64,000 nt of DNA from Oegoconia quadripuncta (taxonomy: Eukaryota > Arthropoda > Insecta > Lepidoptera > Autostichidae): assembly GCA_949316235.1 (NCBI GenBank), contig OX438742.1, forward strand, positions 38,942,853-39,006,852, in the 5' to 3' direction. Position numbers and translations under genes: made by a program. The notes beneath the pieces were generated by a model. It saw nothing but the letters and a program-made list of their open reading frames with translations, was not told where the DNA came from and made no database searches. Positions 13,501 through 24,862 of this stretch are shown piece by piece. Every line of letters starts with the position of its first letter. Position 1 is the first letter of the stretch.

Positions 13501-13529
13501 TTGAGAGGTTAAGAAGAGTGACTACAGAA

Positions 13530-15298
13530 ATAAAAAAGTGGAGGAAAAAAAGGAAACAACAAAAAAGAAAGTTTATGTGGTCTAAGAGGAAGGTTCGGGA
13601 AGTGATAAAAGTTTCTTAATAGACAGTATAAGTAATTTAGGTGTAAACAGTGTCAATAAAATGCATTGGAGGGAGGAGATACAAATTGGAGATGTAAAAA
13701 TTCCATTTAAAATAAGACACAGGTGCTGAATCAATTAATCAACAACAAAAACACTCTGCCTTTGCATTTATTTGAGAAAATTAATTCAAATAATAAATTA
13801 ATTCAAAAAATATAAATTATTCTGTAATAAATTTACCTGTGCAACCAGTACTAGGTCTAGAAGACTGTATAAGCCTCAGTTTAGTACAAAGAGTAGATGG
13901 GTTAAGTAGCAGTCACAAAAATAATCTAAAACAGCGATTTATAGAGAAAAACAGAGATAATTTCACAGGATTGGGATGCTTAGGTACTTATACAATTAAG
14001 GTGTAGGAAAACTGTCAACCTGTAGTCAAACCAATCAGACGTATAACTATTAAGGTCAAACATAAATTAAGAGAGACATTAGATTCTTATGAAAGCAGGA
14101 ATATAATTGAAAAAATTGAGCGACCAACAGCTTGGTGCAATAATTTAGTAATCGTGCAAAAGCCGGACGGTTCATTGAGGTTATGTCTAGATCCTCAGGA
14201 GCTAAACAAAAATATTATAAGAGAGAGAGAGAGATATTATAATATTAACTTTAAATGATCCTGAGAATATGTGTACATTTGCAACACCTTTTGGTAGGTA
14301 TAAGTTTAATAGAATGCCCTTTGGCATCTCATCTGCACCAGAGGTACTCCAAAAAACAATGCATCATATATTTGGGGATATACAGAGTGTAGAATGTTAT
14401 TATGATGATTTGATTGTAGCAGGAATAGATAAACAGGAGCATGACAAAATAATGGAGCAAGTAATGGTTAGAGCTAGGAGAAAAAATTAAGATAGATACG
14501 ATAGATAATTTTTTTTTCAGTATGAATTAATAAAATATTATATACAAGTCTGATCATGTAAAATTTGTGGGCCTTATAATCTCTAAGTCTGGTATTAAAG
14601 TTGATCCAGACCATATAAAAGCCAGAGTAGAGTTGAAAGAACCACAAAAATGTAAAACAGCTAAAAAAGTTTTTAGGTATGTGTACTTATTTTGGCAAGT
14701 TTATACCACACTATTCCAATACAACTTTACCTCTCAGAGAGTTGCTTAAAAAAGAATTGTGGAACTGGGGTCCTGTGGACTGAACTGTGGAGCAGGCTTT
14801 TAATGTGATAAAACAAAAACTTAGTTGCACACCTACATTGTCCATATTAAAAGATAAAGGGGTCATAACTTTGCAAACAGATAACTCAAAAGACGGCATG
14901 GGTGCTTGCCTATTACAGGAGGGCAGACCAGTTTCGTTTTATTCTAGGTCGTATACAGAGTGTCAAAAAAGATGGGCACCCATTGAGAAGGAGTTGTTCG
15001 CAATATGCATGGCCATGGAAAAATATCACCAGTTCATATATGGGCAAAAAATTGTTGTAGAAACAGACCATAAGCCCTTGGTAGTTATAATAAATAAAGA
15101 CATTAATAAAATTAGCGCTAGACTACAACGTATGGTTTTAAAACTGTTAAAATATGACTTTGACATTAAATACATACCAGGTGTTTATTGCTGATTATTT
15201 ATCTACAAATATTTATAACTGACAATGATAAAATGGAGCCAAGCCTACAGGAAGTAGTACATTGCTTAGAATCCGATTTGGCAGTATCAGATAAAAGA
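13530..15298 (+). pseudogene. Gypsy pol remnant: RT (with deletion) and RNase H
   Basis: The LINE interruption is followed by a short degenerate stretch where a protease would lie. RT begins near 14100 (PTAWCNNLVIVQKPDGSLR). After LDPQELNKNI it jumps, past a GA-rich patch at 14220, to CTFATPFGRYKFNRMPFG, so the region with the first catalytic Asp is deleted. The catalytic YYDD is at 14398-14409. RNase H at 14787-15194 retains TDNSKDGMG, IEKELFAI and TDHKPL. Frameshifts lie near 14500 and 14750. The integrase and 3' LTR are absent; the element stops at 15313 where array sequence resumes. Confidence 0.85.
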
Positions 15299-15313
15299 CT
15301 AGAGCAAATTCAA

Positions 15314-15595
15314 GTATAAAGTTTTATTAGAATTATTTTATTTATCTCGAAAAATTAGGACATGAAAGTTTGCATGGAAAGTCGTGTGGGATAAATCCTC
15401 GTAAATCTACTGGAAATAATAATAGGGCTTATTGAAGAAGTCGGCGATTGGTTCCTAGTTTTTGCAGATTTAGCAAATTATTTTCGAGACGAATTCTTCT
15501 TTATGAAAAGTCTTAAATTTTAATTTATCTGTCAATCAGTATACTACTACTGCTTCGGAAAGGGAAATCATCCATGGGAAACCCACAACATAATT
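15314..15595. repeat. Resumed fragment of the 1.2-kb tandem array
   Basis: From AAGTATAAAGTTTTATTAG onward this matches the array unit: 15314-15471 completes the truncated seventh unit and 15472-15595 starts an eighth. The match ends at ACAACATAATTTTT. It is more diverged than the copies at 666-9065. Confidence 0.85.
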
Positions 15596-16085
15596 TTTTT
15601 TATATAAAAAATATTATATTACTTAATACAATTTTATAATTTTTGGGAGCTGATAAAACTAGACCAAGCGTGTTTGTCACATAGCTGAGTCTGAACATAG
15701 GGGCATTAATTTGTACTTATATCTAAAATTTAATGTACTATCATAAGTGATATCATTTCAAACATACATATATAATTTAGATTATCCTTATACCCATAAT
15801 ACACTTTCCAATTTATTTTTAAGGATAATATTTTAGGAAAAAAATTACCAATTTTGTTAAATACTCATCCGGTATATATATTTACGTAGTACCTACCTAA
15901 TTAATATAGTACATTACATGAGTTGATACTTATATAGGAATAACATAAGGTGGTGTGGGGTACCAATATGATATAAATACTTCAAGACAAACCAATAAGG
16001 ACCGTGAGAAGAAATTTAAGTTGATTTTAATAATTTGGATGATAATGTGAAATGACAATGAATAAATGAAGTTCTAAAATTATTA
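15596..16085. other. AT-rich spacer, nothing recognised
   Basis: I see no open frame of note, no tRNA-like box and no inverted ends. Confidence 0.4.
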
Positions 16086-16464
16086 GTGCAACAACAGGCA
16101 CATCTCACGGACAACGCTTCACACAGCCATAACAACCCGTCAAGTAAGCTCGCATTTATCAACAATTTTAAATGTGATAAATTCTTGCCAACCACCACAA
16201 CGGTAGATAATTTCATAGATTATTTCGAGGCAAAGTGCAATATATGGGGAGATGAGTGCAAAAGCATCCAAAAAGACCTGTTTGTCACCTGCTTGTCCCC
16301 AGAGATATACCACGAACTAAAAGTGGCACTAACTCCAACATTTGATCAAAGTTCGTACATTGATATTAAACATAAACTTATGGATTTATACCGAACAAAG
16401 AAAACGAGATACAAAGCTCTCACTGACTTTTGGAATTGCATACGAGATCAAAATGATTTTACTT
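16086..16464 (+). pseudogene. Gag fragment of a second Gypsy-like element
   Basis: A single open frame of about 126 codons resembles the N-terminal half of insect Gypsy Gag (DNFIDYFEAKCNIW, LFVTCLSPEIYHELK, a YIDIKHKLMDLY block). It is distinct in sequence from the Gag at 9129. It ends without zinc knuckles. No LTR or pol is attached. Confidence 0.6.
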
Positions 16465-16469
16465 GAAAA

Positions 16470-16524
16470 CGTAACAACGTTGTTTTAATTATTTAGCTAT
16501 TTCAGTGGCGACGAGGATGGGATT
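16470..16524 (+). other. LTR end and primer-binding site complementary to tRNA-Ser(GCU)
   Basis: The 19 bases TGGCGACGAGGATGGGATT (16506-16524) are the exact complement of the 3' end of a canonical eukaryotic tRNA-Ser(GCU) including CCA, as I remember that tRNA. This is what an LTR retrotransposon primer-binding site should be. The preceding sequence ends TTTCAG and would be the last bases of a 5' LTR. What follows (to about 16690) looks like leader sequence, but no gag continues it. Confidence 0.65.
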
Positions 16525-16689
16525 GAATCTACGTAGAATTGAAATAAATGGGAAATTAGGAATCCGGTTCGAAATCGACCAACATGTTGAGGGATGGTGC
16601 TTAATACATCAAACTAAGAAAAAATTCAGTTTTTTCTTGGTTTGTATTTATACTATTTTCTACTGCATGCTTCTTGAGGACTTTTAGGG

Positions 16690-16995
16690 CACTTTTACGA
16701 GTATTAAACTTTTTTCTTACCTTGGTGACTGACCGAATGTTCCTTGTCTTCGCATGCCCGACTCGGTGCAGACTTCATTTTTCGTCGTTTAATTATGCAG
16801 AACACCACAAATATTACCAGTACTAAAAAAGAAAACTTGGTTTAACTACCTACATTTTTTTTTTACTGTCAAAACACTTGTATTTCAACCCAATTACTAT
16901 TCCACTTCCCGTTCATTTTAGTATCCATAGGTTTAGGTAGCACACGTAGCGTAGTTACATTTGCTATTCATTTTGATTGCTTATATTTATGTACT
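16690..16995. other. Spacer, nothing recognised
   Basis: No coding or element signal seen before the SINE that starts at 16996. Confidence 0.35.
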
Positions 16996-17267
16996 GACGA
17001 CCTGTTTGGTGTAGTGGTTAGCAACTCCGACCACTATACCAAAAGGTTGCGGGTTCGAATCCCGCCAGGGGCATATTGTTTGTGTGATAAATACCGACAT
17101 GTGTACCCGAGTTATGGATGTTTTCATTTATAATAAGTATTTATTTACAAAAAATAATATATTTATGTAGTATATCAACCATCTGGTATCTACAACACAA
17201 GCCTATAGTTGCTTACTGTGGAACTAGATGGTGCTGTGTGTATGTCTATGGACATTTATTTATTTAT
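16996..17267 (+). mobile_element. tRNA-derived SINE (family B)
   Basis: The head GACGACCTGTTTGGTGTAGT with B-box GGTTCGAATCCCG resembles family A but the anticodon-arm region differs. The body has TATAGTTGCTTACTGTGGAA and GTGTGTATGTCTA, with a TTTA-repeat tail. It matches the copy at 30794 closely and the reverse copy at 42322. Confidence 0.9.
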
Positions 17268-17400
17268 TTATTCCTGAGTCAAGGATGTTTATATAAATAT
17301 TTATGCATGTTTATCCGTTATCTAGTATCTACAAGCTTTGCTTAGTTTGGGACTAGATGATTGGTGTAAGTGTCCGAAATATTTATTATTATTATTATTT
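17268..17400 (+). mobile_element. 3' part of SINE family A fused to the tail of the family B copy
   Basis: Without a gap, the TTTA tail of the preceding SINE continues into the body of family A (GGATGTTTATATAAATATTT, GCTTTGCTTAGTTTGGGACT, GATTGGTGTAAGTGTCCG) and ends in (TTA)n. The head of family A is missing. The join is at the ATTTATT stretch both families share. Confidence 0.85.
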
Positions 17401-18221
17401 ATAACGCAAAAAAGGTAGCTCTGGCTTTATTCGGGACGTTTTTATGGGGTGTGTTTGTTTCTTTTTCTGTATGCACGGACTAGCCCTTGACCTCAATCAC
17501 TGCTGATGTTAAGTAAAGATGAGGCCCAAGGGGGATCCAATCTATAATAGCCGGAAGACAACAATGCTGCTTGACGGCAGACTTAGATAATAGGCTGGTA
17601 GCTGACCAGGCAGACTTTAAAAATGCCCTATCACACCCCAAACCGACTATCTACTGAACATGTACCGCTCCGCTTAGAAACCTTATGTTGTTTCCATTGA
17701 GCCGCGGAGAAGGAGACACATCTACCTACAAGTGCGTCTACTCCCACCTGCCCTGTTGAATAGTTCTGTCGGCAGAACTGTGTATTTATGTAGACTCCTA
17801 TGCCGACAGTTACCAAGAAAATTTGAAAAAAAAAAAGAAAAATTTAGGTAATGTTCGGTGTCCAGTATCAGACGAACAGAATTGAGGAGGTAGAATTTTC
17901 AAAACAGAATTTGTCATGAAAAAAACAAATCAATCATAAATGTATCAAGTTCACGCTCTCTGATTCAGATGAATCCCTATTTTTTTACTTGAGTACCTAC
18001 TTGAGGAGTTTTCTTAGTATTATTTCATTCTTGTACTGCAAAATTAAACTCACTGCCTGCTAAATGATAATACAATTTCAATAATATTCATTTATGAAAA
18101 GAATAAATATTTTCTTTCTTTCTTTCTTCTTTCTATCAAGTCTCCTTTACAAGTTCCAGATATTTAGATTAAGAAGCCACTTTTGCACTGATATAATTTG
18201 TTTATAATAAATCTTGTACTA
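17401..18221. other. Spacer with a dispersed-repeat stretch
   Basis: The part at about 17480-17660 (TAAGATGAGGCCC-like motif, GGCTGGTAGCTGACCAGGCA, later CTTATGTTGTTTCCATTGAG) resembles a common lepidopteran repeat as I remember it, and shares a short motif with about 63045-63080. A TTTC microsatellite sits near 18110-18135. No gene seen. Confidence 0.4.
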
Positions 18222-18369
18222 TGGATACTAGGTAATGGAAATATATAAACATCCATGACTCGGGAATAATTGTTCGTATTAATCACACAAACATTTACCC
18301 CCCGCGGGATTCGAACCCGCAACCGTTGCTTTCGCTGACAGGGTCACTATCCACTACACCAAGCGGTCC
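18222..18369 (-). mobile_element. tRNA-derived SINE (family A), reverse orientation, 3'-shortened
   Basis: The reverse complement shows the family A head with an intact B-box (GGTTCGAATCCC) and the start of the body. Relative to the copy at 2174 it has an internal deletion and lacks the GCTTTGCTTAG part. Confidence 0.85.
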
Positions 18370-18559
18370 TAAATTTTGCTGCTAAATCCAGAATTTAGGT
18401 TGCAAAATCAGCTACTTTGATGTTAAATAAGAGTGTGCACTGCCTTTACAATCTGACGAGGGTCCTCAATCCATACGGCATGTTTTTCGGTGGCAAGTCC
18501 GATAGTCGCCTTTTACGACCCCGACAATAGGTTCAAAATTTTTGATAATTTTCTGTCGT

Positions 18560-18866
18560 CATCACCACGTAGGTACCTAAACATCCCACTGCTGGAATAA
18601 AGACCTTCCCTCATGTTGAAGGGAGTATGGGCCATAGTCCACCACGCTGGCCCAATGCGGGTTGGGGACTTCACATGCCTTTGAATTTTTTTTCTAAGGC
18701 ATGCAGGTTTGCTCACGATGTTTTCCTTCATCGTTTAAGAGCAGTTTAATAAATGCACATAGGTAATTAAATTACCTAAATTTAAAAACTCATTGGTACA
18801 TGGCCCGCCTAGGAATCGAACCCGGACCTCCCAAATTGGGAGACCGTGTCTTAACCGCTAATTAAA
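18560..18866 (-). mobile_element. tRNA-derived SINE (family C), reverse orientation
   Basis: Read on the minus strand, a head with AGCGGTTAAGACACGGTCTC and B-box GGTTCGATTCC leads into a body with CATTGGGCCAGCGTGGTGGA and GGAAGGTCTTTATTCCAGCA. This matches a SINE that I know as common in Lepidoptera. Other copies or fragments in the window lie near 19340, 20258, 32217 and 34846. Confidence 0.85.
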
Positions 18867-18871
18867 GTAAT

Positions 18872-19340
18872 TAATAGTACATTGTTATCCTAAGGATGAA
18901 AGTGACTTATTTAGCCCGAGCGTAGCGAGGGCCCCAGTAATTCGAGCGACTAAGTAAGTCTTTAACTTTTGTTTTGTTTTTTTTTTCTGTGGCTGGTCAG
19001 CTACTCAGCCATTATTTTTCAATAAATTAAAAAAATTGAAAATATTTTGCCCAAATCTATGTTATTTTAAAGAAATAGTTAAAACTATGTTATATATAAT
19101 AGAGTTATTAAAAAAAATGTATTCTTTAATTGAAATACTTAACTTTATGTTATTGCAATTTGCTGTAATTGAGTGGCTGTAGAGAAAGTTGGAACATGGT
19201 TCAATAGAAATTTGAAAATAGAACTAGTTTTTTTTTATTTGACAGCTGTCAGTTGAAAACGATTCTCCTTAGGGCAGAAAAGTATTACTTTCAACCTGTT
19301 CCTTAGGCAACTTCAGACCTACTTTCCGAGTACGAGTAAT
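18872..19340 (+). repeat. Dispersed repeat X, copy 1
   Basis: It starts near GTACATTGTTATCCTA and ends near CCGAGTACGAGTAATG. A diverged reverse-complement copy lies at about 26900-27455. Shared blocks include AGACTTATTTAGTC-like sequence at one end and GAACTAGTTT..TTGACAG and AGGTTGAAAGTAATACTTT-like blocks at the other. No coding potential. Confidence 0.75.
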
Positions 19341-19440
19341 GAAAATTAAATTTAAAAACTCATTGGTTACATGGCCTGCTTCGGGATCGACCTGAACATC
19401 CCTATTGGGGGACTGTGTCACATCTACCGGGCCACCGACG
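19341..19440 (-). mobile_element. SINE family C, head fragment
   Basis: AAATTTAAAAACTCATTGG followed by a degraded tRNA-like head in the same orientation as the copy at 18560. The body is missing. Confidence 0.7.
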
Positions 19441-20060
19441 GTTCTTTGTAATCGGATTCAATTCCATAATTTCCATCTCACCTGCATCTTTGTGGTCGAT
19501 TTGCTAAGGGGCGGCATCATCTGCATACTGATCATCACCAACCATGGTCATTGTGGAATCATGCCTGTTGAGTCCTAAATTTTCAGCTTGTTACCGCTCC
19601 ACACCCACCTTAAGTTGTACGCTAACCGTGATGCCAATCAAGCAAATAAAAAGACCACGAGACAAGGTGCATTTCATATATTAAGTATTGTTATATTTTG
19701 TTCAATTTGTATAAATGATTACTTATAGGGTGTTAAGCTAGGTGTGTTATATTGTATTTAAAATGAACTGTGTGAATATATCTTATTATTTCTAACAAAC
19801 TTTTATTAATAACCAAGAGACATAAACACAAAATATTTTAAAAAATAATTATAGATTAAGAAATACTATTAAACTACCAAATTAAAGTTTAAAATAAAGT
19901 TTAAAATTAAATTAAACAAAGAAAACTTAGTCAAACTAATATAAGATGTTAATTATTTTAGGCGACCATGCACAATAATCCCGATATAAAGCCACATGCA
20001 ACGAAAGCTTCGTATTGCGGATTGGTGCAGAACAATGAAAGATGCCGCGTAAATGCGCAG

Positions 20061-20100
20061 ATAAACGTCAATCGCTAAAGTTTTAGCGATGGACGTTTAT
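20061..20100. repeat. Hairpin, 19-bp arms, 2-nt loop
   Basis: ATAAACGTCAATCGCTAAA (20061-20079) pairs with 20082-20100 with one mismatch. It lies in an otherwise featureless stretch (19441-20257). Confidence 0.8.
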
Positions 20101-20257
20101 TAAAATACTTACATGAACATTCTCGAAGACGTCGTCCTCATTATATTTTCTTTATAATATACTTACCCGTTCATATGTAGTATAGTATTTTAGTGAAAAA
20201 ACCTTGGGAGAAGAAATAAAAATCTTCATGACATCTGTTAATCACTATTGTCGCCAC

Positions 20258-20405
20258 ATAACTCATTTAAAAACTCGTTGGTACAGGGCCTGCCTGGGAA
20301 TCGAACCCGGTCCTCCCATATTAGGAGACCGTATTTTAACCGCTGAGCCAACCTCTGAGCTGAACCTCTCAAACACTCGAGAGCGTCGGTGGCTCAGCGG
20401 TTAAC
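20258..20405 (-). mobile_element. SINE family C head fragment plus a short opposite-strand head piece
   Basis: 20258-20350 is the family C head in reverse (ACTCGTTGGTACAGGGCCTG, GGGAATCGAACCCGG). About 40 bases further, 20383-20405 (GTCGGTGGCTCAGCGGTTAA) is the same head start in plus orientation, making a small inverted pair. Confidence 0.75.
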
Positions 20406-22070
20406 AAACCTTACGACATTGATAAGTACAAAAAATATTATGGCACACTCGCAGTGACTCGCTTGTGTGCGAGACACGAGTCGTTTCGTTTAATCAATAA
20501 TTTATACAACACCGACAAATAGATAAAAGACCTCTAATATTATTTGTAGTTTATCCTCTTTTTTCCATTTTATGATAATGTCTTGTTATTCCAGTTAACA
20601 TTTATATGTGGTGGCGATTTCTAATTAAAACATTTAGAATATTAGTTCCAACCGGTGGCTCTGGGAATCTATGGGGTAGGATATGTTCACCAGTGGACGT
20701 CCTATGGTTCATATGATGAATGGATCTTCAGTTCACTCAGAAAACTTGAATTAGTGCGACCACGACTCCCAGCAGATTACCCTTTAGTAGGTAATCCGAC
20801 ACTAGATTTTCTGATTTCCGTGGCAAAACACTTTATTCTGGTTGATGCCCATGTATCTGTATTAACCTACATCTGAAATGTAATTAAAAAACGTGTTCAT
20901 TGGAAAAACATTAATTTTAGAAGTTTCTGCATAGACACGAAAGAAGATAATATCTATATAAATAACAACATTTAGATATTTTTTAATCTTTTAAATATAG
21001 CTAGTTGGTAACTATCCCTATTAACAATAAAATAAACACAAATCAGGATTGGGATTGTTCAAACAAAGAGCAAAATAAAAATTAAATCTTTTTTTTATTG
21101 GGTGCACCACATTTAGTACGAGTGGATGAATCGGTTACAAAACAGAAATTATATAAATAAAAAATTACGTCATAAAATATAAACTAATAGTAGAAAAACT
21201 TAAGGACTAATAACTTAAAAACATAATAGCTAATAACACAAATGAACGTCACAGAGGGACGAAATTAGCTCCACATATTACAAATTAGGGCTTCCGTCAA
21301 ACTCATGTAAAATTGCCCGTTCTCTGTTTTAAAAATTTGATATTTTTAAGAACGACAGCGCAAAATGGTCTGCCTTGTAATCAACATTCCATGAAAAATG
21401 CAAATTTAAGTTTTACGGTCTCGAATATTTTTCACCGTAACATGAAAGTTCAAGAAGGTATATAAAATTACAGATATTTCTTACAGGCAGTGCTGAATCA
21501 ATAATCTTAACAGTGAATGAAATTAGTCTTAATTCTCAATGAAACTGCCGATACCTAAAAGAAGGTACGTTTTGAAAACTAGCAAAAGTGACTGTGGTAG
21601 GAGCCAACAAACAAACAGGTAATTACAAAACTTAAATGTGAAAAAATAATGGCACTTTTAAGTATTTTAAAATATAAAAAAGAAAGTAATAAATATCGTC
21701 GGGGTTCCGTACTTGTTTCCGAAAGACATTTTGCCGAATAACTGTCCAATATAATATTTTAGCTGGCCGAACGAACTCGAGTGAACGAACAATACTGTAG
21801 CTTTTTATTTAAGGAACTTTTTAAATAACATGACACCCATTTATGTCACAACTCTTTTATCGGCCATCGTCCATCATATCGCATTTGGACCCTTTTTTTG
21901 GTGGGATTTAATTTATGTTTGTATATTTCAACTCGTGTGTATGTGAAAATGTTGTTATGATATCATTGTTAATAATAACAAACTATTTAGGCGTGTTACG
22001 AAAATGCATTCTATAATACCTACGACGAGTGCCTTGTGGTGCCGAATCAGCACTAATAGTGTGTGATTTG
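20406..22070. other. AT-rich intergenic stretch, nothing recognised
   Basis: Short open frames exist but none resembles a known protein or shows splice-site context, and no tRNA-like or inverted-end structure was seen. Confidence 0.4.
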
Positions 22071-22608
22071 ACGACTGCTCCGCTGAATACCCAAAGTGTG
22101 CCCCTGGTGGTAGAACGGGTAAATTTTCTATGATCTGTAGTGCTCCTTTGGATCTTATGTCATTATACTTATGGTTCAACTTTACCCCTACAAAGGATGG
22201 AACACATGATGACCATTTTATTTGCACTCGACTCTGAAGAGTACTTCAAATAAATTATAGTATCAGATATGAGCCATTTATTAGTCACCGAAATTAACAA
22301 AAAATACAAATAAATTTTTCATAAGAATATCAAATTAAAGACACATTAATTTATAAGTAGAAAAATAATTTAACTTTGAAGGAAGAAAGTTTTGTTTGTT
22401 TCAATAAAATACTTAACATTATAGATTTAAAACAAATATTTCAAGTATTTCATTTTAGTTGTCCCTCTAATGTGTTCATAACTTAAAAGGAGCACTACAG
22501 GTAACTCAAAAATTTTCCTTCTGAACCACTAAAGGGGCACAACGGAGCATTCGAATTTATCCGTCGTACCCCTGGGGGAAAACTCTGGGTGGTTAGCGGA
22601 GCAGTCGT
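22071..22608. repeat. Foldback-type inverted repeat
   Basis: The left arm 22071-22149 contains ACGACTGCTCCGCT, then a CCCAAAGT and TGCCCCTGG block, and ATCTGTAGTGCTCCTTT. The right arm 22485-22608 is its reverse complement with substitutions and small indels. The loop is about 335 bp. The ends are not sharp enough to define a target duplication. Confidence 0.7.
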
Positions 22609-24737
22609 CCGTGATTTCTACTTCCAAAAGACAATTTAGAAGAGGTGTCCGAACGTGGTATATAAAATTGTTCATTATGATAAAAAACGTCCTACGTACG
22701 TACGTAAAAGTCAAACGTTGATTCGGCATACGTCAGCCGGCAACATGTCTTTCGAAAATATGTACACAACTCAAAACGTCATAAATGCAGCCAATCAATA
22801 CTAAACAAGAGACTGTATCTCGTTTCACAGATTGTTCATATAATTTACAACCCTACAAAAAAATATAGGTAGGTATTTAAATGTTCAACTACATCTAACT
22901 GCCTAAGCTTAAAATATCCATATAAAGTTTAGTTTATATGCTTAAAATATTTAAAGTACCTACCATACACAAGAAATACGTTGACGTATCCGCAATCCTG
23001 CCTAATACGTCACAAATCAGTCATTTCCTTAAAACATATATAACATGTTAATTTGAAAATTGTAATTTACATATAATTTATTTCAATATTACAGCTCGCA
23101 ACACATTTGGAATCTCACAAGAAAGTCCATTTTCGTCACTAACTGCACATAGAATTTACTGTACAGGCTGGAATGATGTCATGTAATACTATAAATAACT
23201 ATCTACTTGAATAAATGGACTATGTAATAACTATAACTTCCAAATATTCAAAATATTTCGCTTATATACGATATGTTAAGTGATTTTATTACACGAAACT
23301 GTTTCACCACATCAACGACCAACAACAGATGGAAATCTTAATCACATTGATTCAATTACATCGAGGATATACCTATTATAATAGGGTGTAATCCTCTTCT
23401 CTCGTACGAGTACGAGATAGATTCAGAGCGGCCCACGCCCGCATGCCGAGAGGCGCATATCGTCAAGTAGAGAGTCGGTCAGAGCTCAGAGTCAAAGGGT
23501 TTTAATGTAATTACTTCTATGACAATGAACGACACAACATCCAGGTTATAAATATATACAATTTATAATATAGTCAAAAGTGATTAAAACGTTTTGGCTA
23601 ATGTAATCTACACTACATACCTACATTTATTTACTTATTTATTACCTAGGACTCCATTGAAGACAACATTTACTAGGTATATGTTTTAACTAAATATTAC
23701 AATATAACTATCCAACGTTTACTCAATTTTTTTTTGCCTAATTGACTGGGAGTCAATAACAGTTGGACTGTGCATTCCTTCAATAGCTTTTGATTAATTA
23801 ATATCGAAGGAACAATAGATTGCTTTTGACATGTTCAAAGTACATGAGATCGAAAGACTTCATCTCATCAATCCTATCTATCAAAAGACTCAAAAATAAC
23901 CAGACTATTTCAGTAACAGAATATTTGGAAAACCGTTAACCGTTAACTAGTTTTTAATATTATATAGCTTTTGAGTATATTTTTATTGGCAGTAGATATT
24001 ATACCTCATCGGTATTTATTTAACAAAAAGAAATATAAAACAATGTTTTAGTCAAAGGTATAGAACAATAACAATATCTGAATGGGGTAGGACCCATCCG
24101 TTCCCCATTATATCTATAACATTATCAGTAATAATGTAATTATTACTTAAAACCTATAGAAAGGATGACAGCCTTCCAAAAGCAGAAAACCTATTTCGAT
24201 TTATGATCTGTATTTACAATGAGATGACTTATAAGAATTTAAATATATTAACAGCTACTCTTCTCAATAAGATGTGGTTTTAAGGTGACCGCGTTTCCAC
24301 CGTCCGCGTGTTAGTTATTGAATAATTCCAAGGTATATGTCACGACAAACGAATATTGAATGACTGTCTATTTATGTCGTGTCGTACCAAGAGGTTAAAA
24401 CGAGGGCGGAAAGTAGAGAGACATGGTCGTTACTCCACCGACAAGAGCGTAACTCTTAAATTGAAGAAGAAGTCTATTTATACCTGACGCGCGCTTTGAC
24501 TATAACATTGAGTAAAAAGATGATACGTCATTTCTTAAAATAAATCGCCTAATTATCACAGGCCTAGAAAGTTAAAAGTCCGGTGGGGTCTAGAAGTACA
24601 CAACACTTAAAAACGTTACCTCGACCGATTTCAAAGTATTAAACTAGTCTTACTTGGTCGAGCGACCGTCACTGACGCTTACCCACTGGGTAAGTTTATT
24701 TAAACGTCTTGGGTGGCTGCACAAGCCACTCTCTATG
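22609..24737. other. Region downstream of the cadherin stop codon
   Basis: No coding signal seen. Some of this could be 3' UTR of the minus-strand cadherin gene; its extent cannot be told from sequence alone. A GC-richer stretch lies at about 23395-23500 but I cannot assign it. Confidence 0.4.
24695..24700 (-). terminator. Candidate poly(A) signal of the cadherin gene
   Basis: AATAAA on the minus strand, 38 nt after the stop codon. Hexamers of this kind are frequent in AT-rich DNA, and later ones (for example near 24015) could be the ones used. Confidence 0.25.
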
Positions 24738-24862
24738 CTAGCACCACGATTCTTCTAGAGCGGCTCTTTCCTCATCGGTATCTCCGTACATGTCAGCCAG
24801 TTTCCGGAACCGAGGGCCGAATGTAGACAAGTAGTTGAACTTTAGGTCAGCGTCATCCGTGC
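24738..24862 (-). CDS. CadN-like: Cadherin exon 13 (last coding exon)
   Basis: Acceptor CTAAG, entered in phase 1, with 41 codons counting the stop. It encodes [20 protein letters not shown] followed by KLADMYG, the C-terminal half of the beta-catenin-binding region, then an acidic end and Trp-Cys before TAG. The FGPRF.KLADMYG core is nearly invariant in classical cadherins. The stop falls close after it, as in other short-tailed family members. Confidence 0.92.

Larger units (their letters stand above)
9861..13525 (-). mobile_element. CR1/Jockey-superfamily LINE, 5'-truncated, inserted in the Gypsy element
   Basis: On the minus strand, from high to low coordinates, I read an ORF1 with an SGNH-hydrolase-like block, an APE-type endonuclease, a reverse transcriptase and a C-terminal tail. 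A 3' region then ends in an ATTTC/ATTTT-rich tail at 9861-9895. A possible short target duplication AGAAAT (9860-9865 and 13526-13531) flanks it, but the match is weak. ORF1 is already open at 13500 without a start, so the 5' end is lost. The layout with an esterase-like ORF1 suggests the CR1/Daphne side of the Jockey superfamily; exact clade unsure. Confidence 0.85.
9066..15313 (+). mobile_element. Degenerate Ty3/Gypsy-type LTR retrotransposon, no LTRs, interrupted by a LINE
   Basis: Gag-like and pol-like blocks in the same orientation lie on either side of a reverse-oriented LINE (about 9861-13525). On both outer sides the sequence returns to the 1.2-kb array unit. About 110 bp of the unit is missing at the junction, so the element sits inside the array. 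Neither end has an LTR, a primer-binding site or a polypurine tract, so both ends are truncated. Stops, frameshifts and an internal RT deletion make it non-functional. Confidence 0.85.

Noticed and set aside
666..15595. Sex-chromosome (W) or centromere origin suggested by the repeat load
   Set aside because: Repeat density alone cannot show this; read depth by sex or a linkage map would be needed.
23395..23510. GC-richer block as a promoter
   Set aside because: No initiator or downstream gene found on either strand.
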